A DNA stretch of 64,000 bases from Hymenopus coronatus (taxonomy: Eukaryota > Arthropoda > Insecta > Mantodea > Hymenopodidae): NCBI GenBank assembly GCA_030762935.1, contig CM060899.1, positions 62,918,501 through 62,982,500 of the forward strand, given 5' to 3'. The notes beneath the pieces are model-generated. The model had not been told where the DNA came from and made no database searches. It saw nothing but the letters and a program-made list of their open reading frames with translations. Positions within the stretch are counted from its first letter, which is position 1, and each line of letters begins with the position of its first letter. The translations under genes and the position numbers were made by a program. This document shows, one piece after another, positions 48,147 through 58,217 of this stretch.

Positions 48147-48748
48147 TTTACTTTCTCTGTACACACTATGTACATAGTGTATATAGAAGGTATTGCACGC
48201 CACCCAAAAAATTCGATACCGAGATTTCACCGGAAATATATGTTTTAGGGTCCAATTTATCTAAAAAAAATAGCATTTTCGCAAAAAGGTCCGGGTGTGT
48301 GTGTGTCCGTGAACACGATAACTCAAAAACGAAAAGCAGGTAAAATATCAAACCTGGTGTTTAAGTTTAGAATCTTCCAGGGATGCGACACGAAGATTTT
48401 GTGAGAATTCCCGCCACCCCAACTACCCTTTACATGGACATTTTTTCAAAATTTTAGATTTTCTCAAAAATGGCTCTAATGATTTTGATTAAAATTTGGT
48501 ATACTAAAGATATTTACTTGAGAAATAAAATGTGTATCTTGAATTTTCTGGGAATAGCCTCTGAATGGTAGTTTATTCTGGATGAATTTTACTGAATTTT
48601 GATTAACTGCTAAACCGTATGAAATGGACAAAACCTTACTACACCAAAAATGTAGAGCACGTTAAAACCCACACTTTATGTTATATATCTTTTTTCGTGG
48701 AGTTCGTCGTTTTTGAGACATTCCTTACTTTTGGTTTCTGCTATGAAA
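48147..48748 (-). mobile_element. H repeat, 3' two thirds
   Basis: Starts TTTACTTTCTCTGTACAC two bases after the previous copy and stops at TTTCTGCTATGAAAAA, where a plus-oriented copy is joined. Confidence 0.85.
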
Positions 48749-48749
48749 A

Positions 48750-49442
48750 AAAGTGATAGTCAAAAGCTGGTTGCTATGTGACTGAAGTTCCTCTGTTTGT
48801 ATGGACAGGAGTTAACAAATTTTTGTATGAGAAAAGTTAAGATTTTTGACACTGAAAACAAAAACAAGGAATATTTCAAAAACGATCAACTCCAAGAAGA
48901 AAATGTATACAACATAATTTGTGTATTTTAATGTGCTCTACATTTTTTGTGTGGTAAGTTCTTCTCTATCTCTTACGGTTTAGCAGTTATACAAAATTCC
49001 GAAAAATTCACTCAGAATAAAGTAGTCTTCAGAGGCTATTCCCAGAAAATTCAAAATGTACATTTTATCTGTCGGGTAAATATCGTTAATATACGATATT
49101 TTAATCAAAATCGTTAGAGCCATTTTTAGAAAATCAGAATTTTCGAAAAAAGTTCCATGTAAAGGGTAGTTTGCGGTGGGGGATTTTTCTCAAAACCTTC
49201 GTGTCACATCCCTGGAGTATTCTAAATATACCAAGTTTGGTATTTTAACGACTTTTCGTTTTTGAGTTATCGTGTTCATGGACACACGGACACACACACG
49301 GACCTTTTTCTGAAAATACTTTTTTTTTTAGATAAAGGGGACCCTAAAACTAATATTGGAGGTGAAATCTCGGTATCAAATTTTTTGGTGGATTCGAATA
49401 CCTTCTCTATACACTATGTACATAGTTCGTATAGAAAAAGTA
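48750..49442 (+). mobile_element. H repeat, 5'-truncated
   Basis: Starts AAGTGATAGTCAAAAGC and ends GTATAGAAAAAGTAA. Confidence 0.85.
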
Positions 49443-49443
49443 A

Positions 49444-49876
49444 AAATGGATATAATATAAATTGTGTGTTTAAATGTGCTCTACATTTTTTGTGTGGTAA
49501 GTTTTTGTCCATCTCTTACGGTTTAGCAGTCATACTAAATTCCGTAAAATTCATCCAGAATAAAGTAGTCTTCACAGGCTATTCCCAGAAAATTCAAGAT
49601 ACACATTGTATTTGTCAGGCAAATATGTTTAATATACGATATTTTAATCAAAACAGTTAGTAGTTTTTGAGAAAATAAAAATGTTCGAAATAAGTTCCAT
49701 GTAAAGGGTAGTAAGGTGTGGGGGTATTTTCTTGAAAATCTTCGTGTCGCATTCTTGGAAGATACCAAACTTAAATACCAAGTTTGGTATTTAACGGTCT
49801 TTTCGTTTTTGAGCTGTGCTATCCACACACACACGGACCTTTTCCATTATGTATATAATACGCGTAGAGAAAGTAA
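49444..49876 (+). mobile_element. H repeat, truncated and internally deleted
   Basis: Starts AAATGGATATAATATAAATTG and jumps from ACACGGACCTTTTC directly to the hairpin half ATTATGTATATAATACGCG, ending GTAGAGAAAGTAA. Confidence 0.8.
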
Positions 49877-49939
49877 AAATCTTAAAATGAAATGTTTTTT
49901 GTGTAACGAAAAGTCATCAGTCGTAGTTTATCAAAATGA

Positions 49940-50205
49940 AGCTTTTTATTTATGGACACTCTTTAATTACATGCTAAGATTCTCAGTGTCCCATTCTATA
50001 TTGCGCATCAAAGACCTATTAACTTTGCCCAGAGGTCTCTATATCAGGCTTGAGGTTCTTTTACGTGCCCTAAATCTATGACACGGGACCAACGGCTTTT
50101 CTTCCCTTCCGAAGGAAGCCATGCTAAGGGTTTTTACTCCCGAAAAAATCTATGGTCCTCCGCTGGGTTTGAATCCACGAACTTGTGTGTATGAAGTGGT
50201 ATATC
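49940..50205 (-). mobile_element. SINE-4, older copy
   Basis: Parallel to the next SINE: TCTCAGTGTCCCATTCTATA, CAGAGGTCTCTATATCAGGC, GCCATGCTAAGG, CCGCTGGGTTTGAATCC. The tRNA head is degraded. Confidence 0.7.
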
Positions 50206-50394
50206 AAGGTAATAAATCAGTCCCTTTAAAATACGAAAAACTTGTGGAGGTTTTCATGCATTTAGTAGAGATGTAGGAGTTGGCAAAGAACTCCCTGCGC
50301 AATGTTGCGAAGTACGGAGAGTCTGACCATGTCTACAGACAGTTATGGTAATACGTAAATGTAAATTGCGTGTTATTGATGGACGCTCTTTAAC

Positions 50395-50606
50395 TGCTGT
50401 GGTTCTCAGCGTCCCATTCTATACTGGGCGTGAAAGACCGCTTAATGTTGCTCAGAGGCCTCTCTTATCAGGCTTGAGGTAAAGGCTTTACTTCCCTGCC
50501 ATGCTAAGGATTTTTACACCCGAAAAAATACATCGTCCTCCGCCGGGTTTGAACCCGCGACCTTGGGTATATGAAGTCAGCATGGTAACCATTACACCAC
50601 GGACGG
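50395..50606 (-). mobile_element. SINE-4 with well-preserved tRNA-like head
   Basis: The minus strand begins GCCGTCCGTGGTGTAATGG (A box) and has B box GGGTTCAAACCC within 72 bases. The acceptor and T stems do not pair well enough for a working tRNA gene. The body matches 49940-50205; a fragment also lies near 45373-45400, and a head piece at 41092-41127. Confidence 0.8.
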
Positions 50607-50652
50607 CTATAGGAGCAGCTTTGAACTATAATGGTGTTCAATTATACCTGGT

Positions 50653-50690
<38 letters not shown>
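50653..50690 (+). repeat. (AAT)n microsatellite
   Basis: About 12 units between SINE-4 and SINE-1. Confidence 0.95.
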
Positions 50691-50692
<2 letters not shown>

Positions 50693-50940
50693 GCTCGCCT
50701 GGGCAGTGTGGTGGTAGCGTGTCTGCCTCACGTTCAAAAGGTCGTGAGTTCGAATCTCGCTTAGGGTGAGTTACCCGGATAAAATCTTTTTCTCGGGGTT
50801 GTCCCTTGTCCTGAGAAGACGAATGTCGAGTAACTTTAAGCTCCATGGACCTCGAGACCATTTGAGCATCACTTCACCAATTTCATTCATCGTCCGATAT
50901 GTCAAACCAGGTTAAAGGGCGTTAAGCTAAAAAAAAATTT
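50693..50940 (+). mobile_element. SINE-1, best copy
   Basis: tRNA-like head with GTGGTGGTAGCGTGTCTGCC and B box GAGTTCGAATCTC, then GAGTTACCCGGATAAAATC, CTCCATGGACCTCGAGACC, CATCGTCCGATATG, GGTTAAAGGGCG and an A-rich tail that runs into (AAT)n. Confidence 0.85.
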
Positions 50941-50946
50941 AAAAAA

Positions 50947-50967
50947 ATAATAATAATAATAAAAAAA

Positions 50968-51003
<36 letters not shown>
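50947..51003 (+). repeat. (AAT)n microsatellite at a SINE tail
   Basis: AAT units with A-runs, forming the variable tail of SINE-1 and abutting SINE-3. Confidence 0.9.
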
Positions 51004-51004
<1 letters not shown>

Positions 51005-51320
51005 GCTCCATGGCAACGCAGCTCACAAGGTACCTTGGCCTACGACCCGGCCGCTGCGTCCCCCAGCTCGGTCCATGACGGACATAATGGATGGGGTTGA
51101 ATATTGGAAGGTGAGACGTGGTGGGGGCCTCGAACCCCTCCGGCCGGTTAATTCGGTCCTCTTGACCTGGAGCCGCTACTTCTCCATCAAGTAGCTCCTC
51201 AATTGACCCACCAGGGACCTCAGGAGGCTGAGTGCACCCGGAAAAATCCCCAGGCCAGTACCGGGAACCGAACCCAGGTCTCCCGCTTGGCAAGCAGCTA
51301 CGCTACCACCGCGCTAAGGA
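51004..51320 (-). mobile_element. SINE-3, tRNA-derived
   Basis: The minus-strand head TCCTTAGCGCGGTGGTAGCG holds the A box and GGGTTCGGTTCCC the B box. The GC-rich body includes CAGCCTCCTGAGGTCCCTGG and GAAGTAGCGGCTCCAGGTC. About 320 bases, nearly the same as 54099-54449. Confidence 0.85.
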
Positions 51321-51455
51321 GATGATTTTATAGCTGGATTTTGTAGCTATAAACGTCACCCAAAAATACCTTTGTTACTTTCCAAACAAAGGAGATTGTT
51401 TTAGGCGTATAATTTAGTGAAATTGTACACCTAGCCTTTCGTATTTTCAACATTT

Positions 51456-52239
51456 TTACTTCCTCTACACATACTATGCACATAGTGTATAGAGAAAGTA
51501 TTGCATTCCACCCAAAATTCGATGCCGAGATTTCACCGGAAATATATGTTTTAGGGTCCCCTTTATCCAAAAAATAAATTCAGAAAAAGGTCCATGTGTG
51601 TGTCCGTGTGTCTTGAACACGATAACTCAAAAACAAAAAGTCGGTAATATACCAAACTTAGTATTTAAGTTTAATATCTTCCAAAGATGCGAAACGAAGC
51701 TTTTGAAAACATCCCACCACCCCCAACTACCCTTTAAATGGATATTTTTTTTCAAAAATTGATTTTCACAAAAATGGCTCGAACGATTTTGATTAAAATG
51801 CCGTATTTTAGATATTTACCTGACAAATAATATGTATATCTTGAATTTACTGGGAATAGCCTCTAAAGACTACTTTATTCTGGTCGAATTTTACACACAA
51901 TTTATGTTATATAAATTTTTTTCGTGGAGTTGATCGGTTTTTAGATATTCCTTGTTTTTTGGTTTCAGCTTTGAAAAAAACGTATATTTGTCTCATACAG
52001 GAATTTGTTAATTCCTGTCCATAAAACAAAGGAACTACAATCACATAGCAACCAGCTTTTGACTTCACTTTAACCTATGCTATTCCCTTATTTCGCTTCT
52101 GCTTTCAAGGAAGCAAGTAATAAGACTATTTCTGCTATTTTTTTTTTTCGATTAGCATGAAGTAATTAGAAGGGTAAACTTTTTAACAATAATTTGTTGC
52201 AGAGATGTACAGAAAGTCTGTGAATGGAACACATCAGAT
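51456..52239 (-). mobile_element. H repeat, complete (type A)
   Basis: Starts TTACTTCCTCTACACATAC, lacks about 80 body bases near 51892, and ends GGAACACATCAGAT. It lies immediately downstream of the Otx 3' end. Confidence 0.85.
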
Positions 52240-52389
52240 TTTTCAATCTGCGCCCTCTCTCATTGTTCACTGGTTTATCTACTAGCAGGAACTGAACTAG
52301 GCCAGGCAGTGAGCAATGCTAGGGCTGTTTTCGAAATGAGCTGTAGTGGAATATTTTTGCTGCTTGGCACTCTGAGAATTGTTTTAATA
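52240..52389 (-). other. Non-repetitive sequence between Otx poly(A) signals and H repeat
   Basis: This segment has no match to the repeats of the window. It is either distal 3'UTR or the start of the downstream intergenic region; the sequence alone does not decide. Confidence 0.4.
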
Positions 52390-52578
52390 TATTTATTTTC
52401 TTTTTATTGTATTATAAATGAAATAATAGATATAATTTTGAAAGAAATTTATTTAATACACTTTTTATTCGTTTTAAGTTTATTTGAAATAAATTGATTT
52501 AAATGTGTTTATGTACACGATCGCATTTTGTTTGTTAGTACGACACGACAGAAGGCACTAACATAGGCCACACTACTG
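52390..52578 (-). other. Otx 3'UTR with several AATAAA signals
   Basis: Downstream of the TAA stop the minus strand is AT-rich and holds five AATAAA hexamers (plus-strand TTTATT at 52479-52484, 52464-52469, 52448-52453, 52403-52408 and 52392-52397), roughly 95-190 bases after the stop. This is a good candidate for one or more polyadenylation sites. The 3'UTR could extend to about 52240, where an H repeat begins. Confidence 0.7.
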
Positions 52579-53391
52579 TTACACCATTTGGTACTTGTCC
52601 GAAGTGAGCTGATAGTCCAGGTTACAGTCCGGGTGTCTGGAAGTGTTGAAGCCTTGATGGTGACTGCTCATTCCCATACCGGAATAGGACGCCATCTGGT
52701 GGTGGTGGTTGAACCCGTGTGCCACCATGTGGTTATGGGACGGGTAGTGCGAGGCCGAGGTGCCCGAAGCCCCGGCGGCTGAGGACATCTGATGGTGCGA
52801 CACACTTGGGGGCGGCGGAGGGAAGTAAGAGTCCATCCCCATGTTGCTATAGTAACCATAGTTTTGGGTATAACAGTGTGGGGAAGCGCTGCTGGAGGGG
52901 TTCGAGGAGCCCCAGCAGAAACCGTTGTATGTTGCGTCGTGCTGGTAGCCGGTGCTGCCTCCGGGAGTCATCGGGGGGCTAGGCGTGGTGATGACTGAAG
53001 ACGGGCCGCTATTTCCGCCGCTCAGACCGGGGGTGCCCGGCCCCAGGCTGACTCTGTGGGACTGCGCGGTTGCCTGCTGCTGGAAAGCGCTACCTCCAGG
53101 TATCCCTGGAGACGGCTCCTTTTTCAGGATGATGTTGAGAGAAGTAGGAGGGGAACCGCTGTTGCTGTTGGTAATGCTACCAGTGCTGGATGGAGCTGGG
53201 GGTGGAATCACTGCTGACGGGGGCGGCGAACTTTTCACCACAGTTTTCAACTTGGGGTTCGCAGCCGAACTGTTGCTCGACACTCTAGGTGACTTGTTGG
53301 ACCCACTAAGGCTCTGTTGTTGCTGTTGTTGCTGCTGTTGCTGCTGTTGCATCTGCTGCCGACACTTTGCTCGTCGATTCTTGAACCACAC
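52579..53391 (-). CDS. otd: Otx/orthodenticle homeobox protein, last coding exon (partial)
   Basis: This exon encodes the C-terminal 270 residues of an Otx/Otd-class homeodomain transcription factor, a nuclear regulator of anterior head and brain patterning. It starts in phase 0 at homeodomain position 47 with VWFKNRRAKCRQQM, so the recognition helix has K50, which specifies TAATCC-type sites; RAKCRQQ separates it from Goosecoid and Pitx (RAKW). A 12-residue Gln run follows, made of six CAA and six CAG codons. Next come a Ser/Pro-rich stretch, an acidic/basic LKKEPSPG segment, CWGSSNPSSS, YTQNYGYYSNMGMDSYF, His-rich segments, and a tail DCNLDYQLTSDKYQMV that resembles the Otx tail. The upstream boundary is a splice acceptor, and the 46/47 intron position is the classical one for this class. 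The preceding homeobox exon is not in the window, so the intron exceeds 10.6 kb. The frame is open with no breaks. Orthodenticle-1 versus -2 cannot be decided here. Confidence 0.95.
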   Translation of the reverse strand: MWFKNRRAKCRQQMQQQQQQQQQQQQSLSGSNKSPRVSSNSSAANPKLKTVVKSSPPPSAVIPPPAPSSTGSITNSNSGSPPTSLNIILKKEPSPGIPGGSAFQQQATAQSHRVSLGPGTPGLSGGNSGPSSVITTPSPPMTPGGSTGYQHDATYNGFCWGSSNPSSSASPHCYTQNYGYYSNMGMDSYFPPPPPSVSHHQMSSAAGASGTSASHYPSHNHMVAHGFNHHHQMASYSGMGMSSHHQGFNTSRHPDCNLDYQLTSDKYQMV

Positions 53392-53412
53392 CTGAAACAG
53401 TAAACACACAGA
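53392..53412 (-). promoter_or_regulatory. Splice acceptor of the Otx last exon
   Basis: Read on the minus strand, a pyrimidine-rich tract ending TTTACTGTTTCAG directly precedes GTGTGGTTC, the first codons of the exon. The AG and the phase-0 junction after homeodomain residue 46 match the conserved Otx gene structure. Confidence 0.9.
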
Positions 53413-53478
53413 TATACTAACATAACACAATACGTGCAGGATGACTCAAAATAGCTATTTATGACACAAGAGTTAAAA

Positions 53479-54697
53479 ATTTGATGTGTACCATTCACAT
53501 GACTTTCTCTATATCCCTGCAACAAATTATTCTTAAAAAACTTATACTTCTATTTACTTTATACTAATCAGAAAAAAAATAGCAGAAATAGTTTTATTAC
53601 TCGCTTCCTTGTAAGTAGAAACGAAATAAGGGGCTACCATAGGTTAAAATGATAATCAAAAGCTGGTTGCTATGCCAATGAAGTTCCTTTGTTTATATGG
53701 ATAGGAGTTCACAAGTTCCTGTATGAGAAATGTATAAGTTTTTCATAGCAGAAACCAAAAATAAGGAATGTCTCGAAAACGAGGAACTCCACGAAAAAAA
53801 TGCATATAACATAACTTGTGTGTTTTAACGTGCTCTACATTTTTTGTGCAGTAAGTTTTTGTGCATCTCTTACGGTTTAGCAGTTATTCAAAATTCAGTA
53901 AAATCCATCCAAAATAAACTACTCTTCAGAGGCTATTCCTAGAAAATTCAAGATATACATTTAATATACGATATTTTAATCAAAATCGTTAGTCATGTTT
54001 TAGAAAATCAAAATTTTCGAAAAAAGTTCCATGTAAAGGGTAGTTTGGGTTGGGGGGAATTTTTCTCAAAATCAGCGTGTCGCATCCCTGGAAGATAACT
54101 AACATAACTCCATGGCACGACAGCTCACGGGGAACCTTGGCCTACCGCCCGGCCGCTGCGTCCCCCATCTCGGTCCACTACAGACGTCATGGATGGGGTG
54201 CAGTATTGGAGGGTGAGACGTGGTCAGCGCCTCGAGTCCCCCCGGCCGGTTAATGCGGTCCTCGCGACCTGGAGCCGCTACTTCTCCATCAAGTAGCTCC
54301 TCAATTGGCCCCCCAGGGACCTTACGAGGCTGAGTGCACCCCGGGCCAGGTCTCCCAGCGGGGGAAAAATCCCCACGCCGGTACTGGGGATCGAACCCAG
54401 GTCTCCCGCTTGGTAAGCAGCAACGCTACCACCGCGCTAAGGAGACGACCATCCCTGGAAGATACTAAACTTAAATACCAAGTTTGGTATTTTACCGGCT
54501 TTTCGTTTTTGAGTTATCGTGTTCACAGACACACTGACACACGGAAACACACACACGGACCTTTTTCTGAAAATACCTTTTTTGGATACAGAGGACCTTA
54601 AAACATATATTTCCGGTGAAATCTCGGTATCGAATTTTTTGGTGGAGTGCAATACATTTTCTATACACTATGTACATCTTGCGTATAGAGAAAGTAA
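53479..54697 (+). mobile_element. H repeat in the Otx intron, split by SINE-3
   Basis: Starts ATTTGATGTGTACC and ends GTATAGAGAAAGTAA. It is about 870 bases without the SINE. It lies about 90 bases from the Otx splice acceptor. AGTTAAAA occurs on both sides (53471-53478 and 54700-54707). Confidence 0.85.
54099..54449 (-). mobile_element. SINE-3 copy with clean target duplication
   Basis: Same family as 51004-51320. It is flanked by the 15-base direct repeat CATCCCTGGAAGATA (54083-54097 and 54450-54464), which is single in other H copies, so the SINE inserted by retroposition after the H copy was in place. Confidence 0.9.
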
Positions 54698-54707
54698 AAA
54701 GTTAAAA

Positions 54708-56655
54708 GTGTAGTTTTATTTTGCGAGAAGTAAAGTTTGCGTAACGAGGCCATAACGAGGCTGCAATCCTAACTTGAGTGTCATACACTATTTTTTAGAC
54801 AGTACAATATTTCTAGATTTATCAATAAATTTACAATATAAGGTTCAACATTCCTTTTGTTCAAGGAATAGTATGTTGTTCTATCGCTTGGAGGCGCGGG
54901 TGTGTATGTGTATGTGGGAATAGAATTCGTCTATCGATACAGATTGGTAATCGATGTAGTAATGTCAGTTCTTTACTCTTTACCATAAATCTTTTAAATT
55001 AATAATTCTATTCCATTCCTTCTGCTATTAAATGATAAACTAGAGTATGTTACAACCAAATACCCAGCAAACATGTTTTATATGTTTGAAGTTGTTAAAT
55101 GAATAACATTGTTGTCTAGTTCAGCATGTTTAGACACGAGAACGGACTAGTAAAGGTGACGGTGGTACTATTGCTGATTTTATTTGTTTTCTCTGGAACA
55201 TAACCTCATTAATTTTATACAAATAAATAACAGAAAACAAACATATACAATTCTTATTAATAATAGGCAACAATGCGTTCTTAACCGTGTAATTAAAATA
55301 AAAGTGTGATTTATTGTAGAATTATTACAATTGGAAATGTTGATTCCTTGTGATGAGGTTACTTGGCGTGTTTGTGATGCTAAAGTTCAGACATTATACT
55401 ATTGGTAACATTGGAGTGTTATAAATATTTTATAAATCTAGAGCTTGTGGATTAAAAATTTAGGTGTTCACAAAGTCAGCAATTTACCACCGCCGCAGCC
55501 GCTGCCGCAACATCAAATCTGGTATTATTAGAAACAATGATAGTGCCTAATAACAAGAATTATAAATTTGTTACACAAATCGTCAGCCACACAGTATTGT
55601 AAACATGCTGAATTTCTTAGTCTCCGAGAGTTAACAGCAATATGAGGTGATGAAGGGGTGAACTCCTTTGATACAGTGAAGAATGGTATTTACAGTGAAT
55701 AATATTTATATTGTTTAAATTACGCAATTAATACCGAATTTATTTGTACAGAAATTCCACGCGCCGGTTTTTCAAATGTGCAAACTTTTCTATCACTCGG
55801 TGATTAAAGTATTTTATGCTGTTGACCAGTTTCTTCTAGTAAAGGTTTTAATTCTTTTTATTGTGGAAAAGCATATTTCTGGTTCTGATGTAGTCAAGGT
55901 CGTAATAATAATCTTCAGTAGCTCGGTTAGTTGCGGAAAATTTCCTTCGTTGAGGTTGTTTTGAACTGCTTAACTCTCTCTTAAGCTTAACTCTTACATA
56001 AAATGCAAATTGCTAAGAAAAATAGCGCGTCTCACAGAGACTGCAGTTGCACTTCCGGATAGTTTCAACTAAATCTCAAAGATAGCAGCACCTCCCGCTG
56101 ATAAACAGAACCTTGGAGGTGTTAATGTGCACGGTCGCACGTGCTCATTTCTGGCTGTAAAATTCCGGGCTGTTTTGTTGCCCGCGCAAGCGCAGAGCTG
56201 CTAAACATTAGTTATACGCTAGCACACGACGCCTGTGCTACAAGCGTTGTTGCCACATACTCAGGTTCTCGGCTGTGTTCAATCTGAAGAGCAGAGCGCG
56301 GTATATTTAAACAAGTGGCCCCGGATAGCGCATTTTATTAAATGTTTCCTGAAAGAGAAAAAGGAGATCCACTAAGACATTTTGGAGGTTCACGTGCTCT
56401 TGTGCCCCTACACAGCAGCCGCCGCTGGTTATAAAGAACAATTTATAGTTCGAGTGTTTTAAAAAACTTACTTTTAACAGTGTCTGACTAAAAATACTTT
56501 TACAATGTTTGGGGATGGATTCCTGAAATCGAAATGAGAAAATAGGTTCATATAAGCATATGCTCTAAAACGCCTCGTTTATTAATGGAAGTCACCGTTA
56601 ACTAATAACTTCATTTATTTATGCACTCATTCATAGAAGGCTTTGACCCATTTTA
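54708..56655. other. Largest non-repetitive stretch, Otx intron
   Basis: Almost 2 kb without any match to the window's repeats and without a convincing exon in either strand. 56040-56460 is GC-richer, with CCCGCGCAAGCGCAG and GTTATAAAG, and could be regulatory. No homeobox exon is found here. Confidence 0.5.
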
Positions 56656-56865
56656 CCCTGCTCATTTGAAATCATTGGCGGCAACATTTTTAGAAGCGGG
56701 TATTGCAAAGCTTGTGCACAGGTACGATAAATGTCTCAAATCTTTTCAGTGATTATGTTAAAAAGTAACCATAAGTGTATACAACTTTTAGTAATATAAT
56801 AATTGTTTTCTATGAACTTGTGTTTTATTTATAGCCTATCGCAGGTTGGAAATAAATGGCCCTCG
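56656..56865 (+). mobile_element. mariner-1 3' end fragment
   Basis: GCTCATTTGAAATCATTGGC through the transposase end to TTTATTTATAGCC and ATGGCCCTCGTA, the outer end. Confidence 0.8.
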
Positions 56866-57275
56866 TATTTTGCAGCGAGACCTGCTAGGTGTAGAGGTGA
56901 AATAGGATTTGATAAGACTGTTTTTGCGTATTGAATTCATTAAAATTGCTTCTATACTGGAATTTAATCAGCTTTCAATCCCATAGCAAGCATTTTTGAA
57001 ACATTTGACTGTCGGTTTAGCCTAGTGTATTCATTTATTTCTCTTCTACTTATAAAGGAACTAAATAATTTGCTACGAAATTTGCAAGGTATAGAGGTGA
57101 AATAGGATTTGAAAGGACTGTTTTTGCGTAATAAATTAATTAAAAATCCCTTTCATACGGGAATTTGTCAACTCCTGGCCACGGAAAGAAACTGATTTCA
57201 ATCCCATAGCAACCACATTTTAAAACATTTGACTGTGGATTTAGTCTAGCGTATTCACTTATTTCCCTCCTAGGT
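56866..57275. repeat. Two direct repeats of about 200 bases
   Basis: 56870-57068 and 57069-57275 share GGTGAAATAGGATTTG, CTGTTTTTGCGTA, TTTCAATCCCATAGCAA and TTTAG-CTAG-GTATTCA. Each includes a minus-oriented D-type H segment. A third partial copy follows at 57663-57760. Confidence 0.75.
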
Positions 57276-57655
57276 CAGGACTTTACGGCGGATGATCGAA
57301 AATGTCCCATTGAAATTGTTCAAGGAGCCGATGGGTTGTGCCAGCAGTGTGTGGACGAGCGTGTGTCATGGATCAACACAATTCCTGAAGTCAACATTCC
57401 TCTTCGTTTGTTTTGAATGGCTCTCCGCAAACGTCGTAAAGTACGAAGATCTTCAAAACAACGTCAATGCTCATTTGAAAGCATTGGCGGCAACAATTTT
57501 TGAAGCGGGTATTGCACAGGTGCGATAAATGTCTCAATATTTTCGGTGATTATGTTAAAAAGTAACCATAAGTGTACCAAACTTTTAGTAATACAATAAT
57601 TGTTTTCTATGATCTTGTCTTTTATTTATAGCCTATCGGAGGTTGAAAAGAAACC
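57276..57655. mobile_element. mariner-1 foldback derivative, left arm lost
   Basis: A minus-strand transposase segment (57276-57440, the reverse of the HDNARPH region) joins at CGTCGTAAAGTACGAAG to the plus-oriented right arm ending TTTATTTATAGCC...ACCGCCCGCGTA. The junction is the same as in the other foldback copies. Confidence 0.8.
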
Positions 57656-57765
57656 GCCCGCGTATTTTGCAACGAAATTTTCTAGGTGTAGAGGTGGAAT
57701 AGTATTTGATAAGACTTGTTTTTGCGTAATAAATTCATTAAGATCCCTTCATAGGATCCACACAG

Positions 57766-58204
57766 CTGCACGCTCTCCCGTTATTGAATATTGATACAAC
57801 ACCCCTCATCACTAGATCGAAACCCAATTTGTTTCTGTTCGGCTTCACCAGTTCACGCCCTCCGTCCCTCCCATCCCATTTTCTTGCCATTACCCCTCTG
57901 CTCCTCCTATCGGTTTTCACGGATGAAGCCATTTTAAACAGTTGATGTGATTTCATTATTGAATCGGGGCCCCTCTCTTTGTTGCGTTCCTCTTTCTCGC
58001 GCTGAAAGACGTGCAAACATTGGCCCAGTCATTTACACCCCTGTCACAGTCTTTTCTATTCCCCAGAGGCTAATCCGCTGTTGCAGCAGTGAGTTTGGTT
58101 AATGGAAAACAGGCTGACTGCCACTGTGGCCAGGCAAGGAACAACAATGGCAGACCGTTCCCCCCTCAGATGCGCTTGGAAATCCCCGCGGCGCTAAACA
58201 CAAA
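57766..58204. other. Non-repetitive intronic stretch
   Basis: About 440 bases, pyrimidine-rich in parts, with one TAATCC (58071-58076). No exon recognised. Confidence 0.45.
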
Positions 58205-58217
58205 CACGCCAAAAAAA

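Noticed and set aside
50533..50606. tRNA gene on the minus strand
   Set aside because: A and B boxes are present, but acceptor and T stems do not pair well, and the same head is attached to a repeated SINE body.
50922..51293. 123-residue minus-strand ORF with poly-Leu
   Set aside because: Translation of SINE-3 and the (AAT)n tract; not a membrane protein.
52588..53395. Long ORFs on the plus strand opposite the Otx exon (for example 52952-53395)
   Set aside because: They are antisense shadows of a GC-rich, low-complexity exon. The Cys run is the complement of the Gln run.
18661..58076. TAATCC/GGATTA sites (18661, 22740, 55449, 58071) as autoregulatory Otx sites
   Set aside because: A six-base site occurs about every 2 kb on two strands, so four in the non-repetitive DNA is no more than expected by chance.
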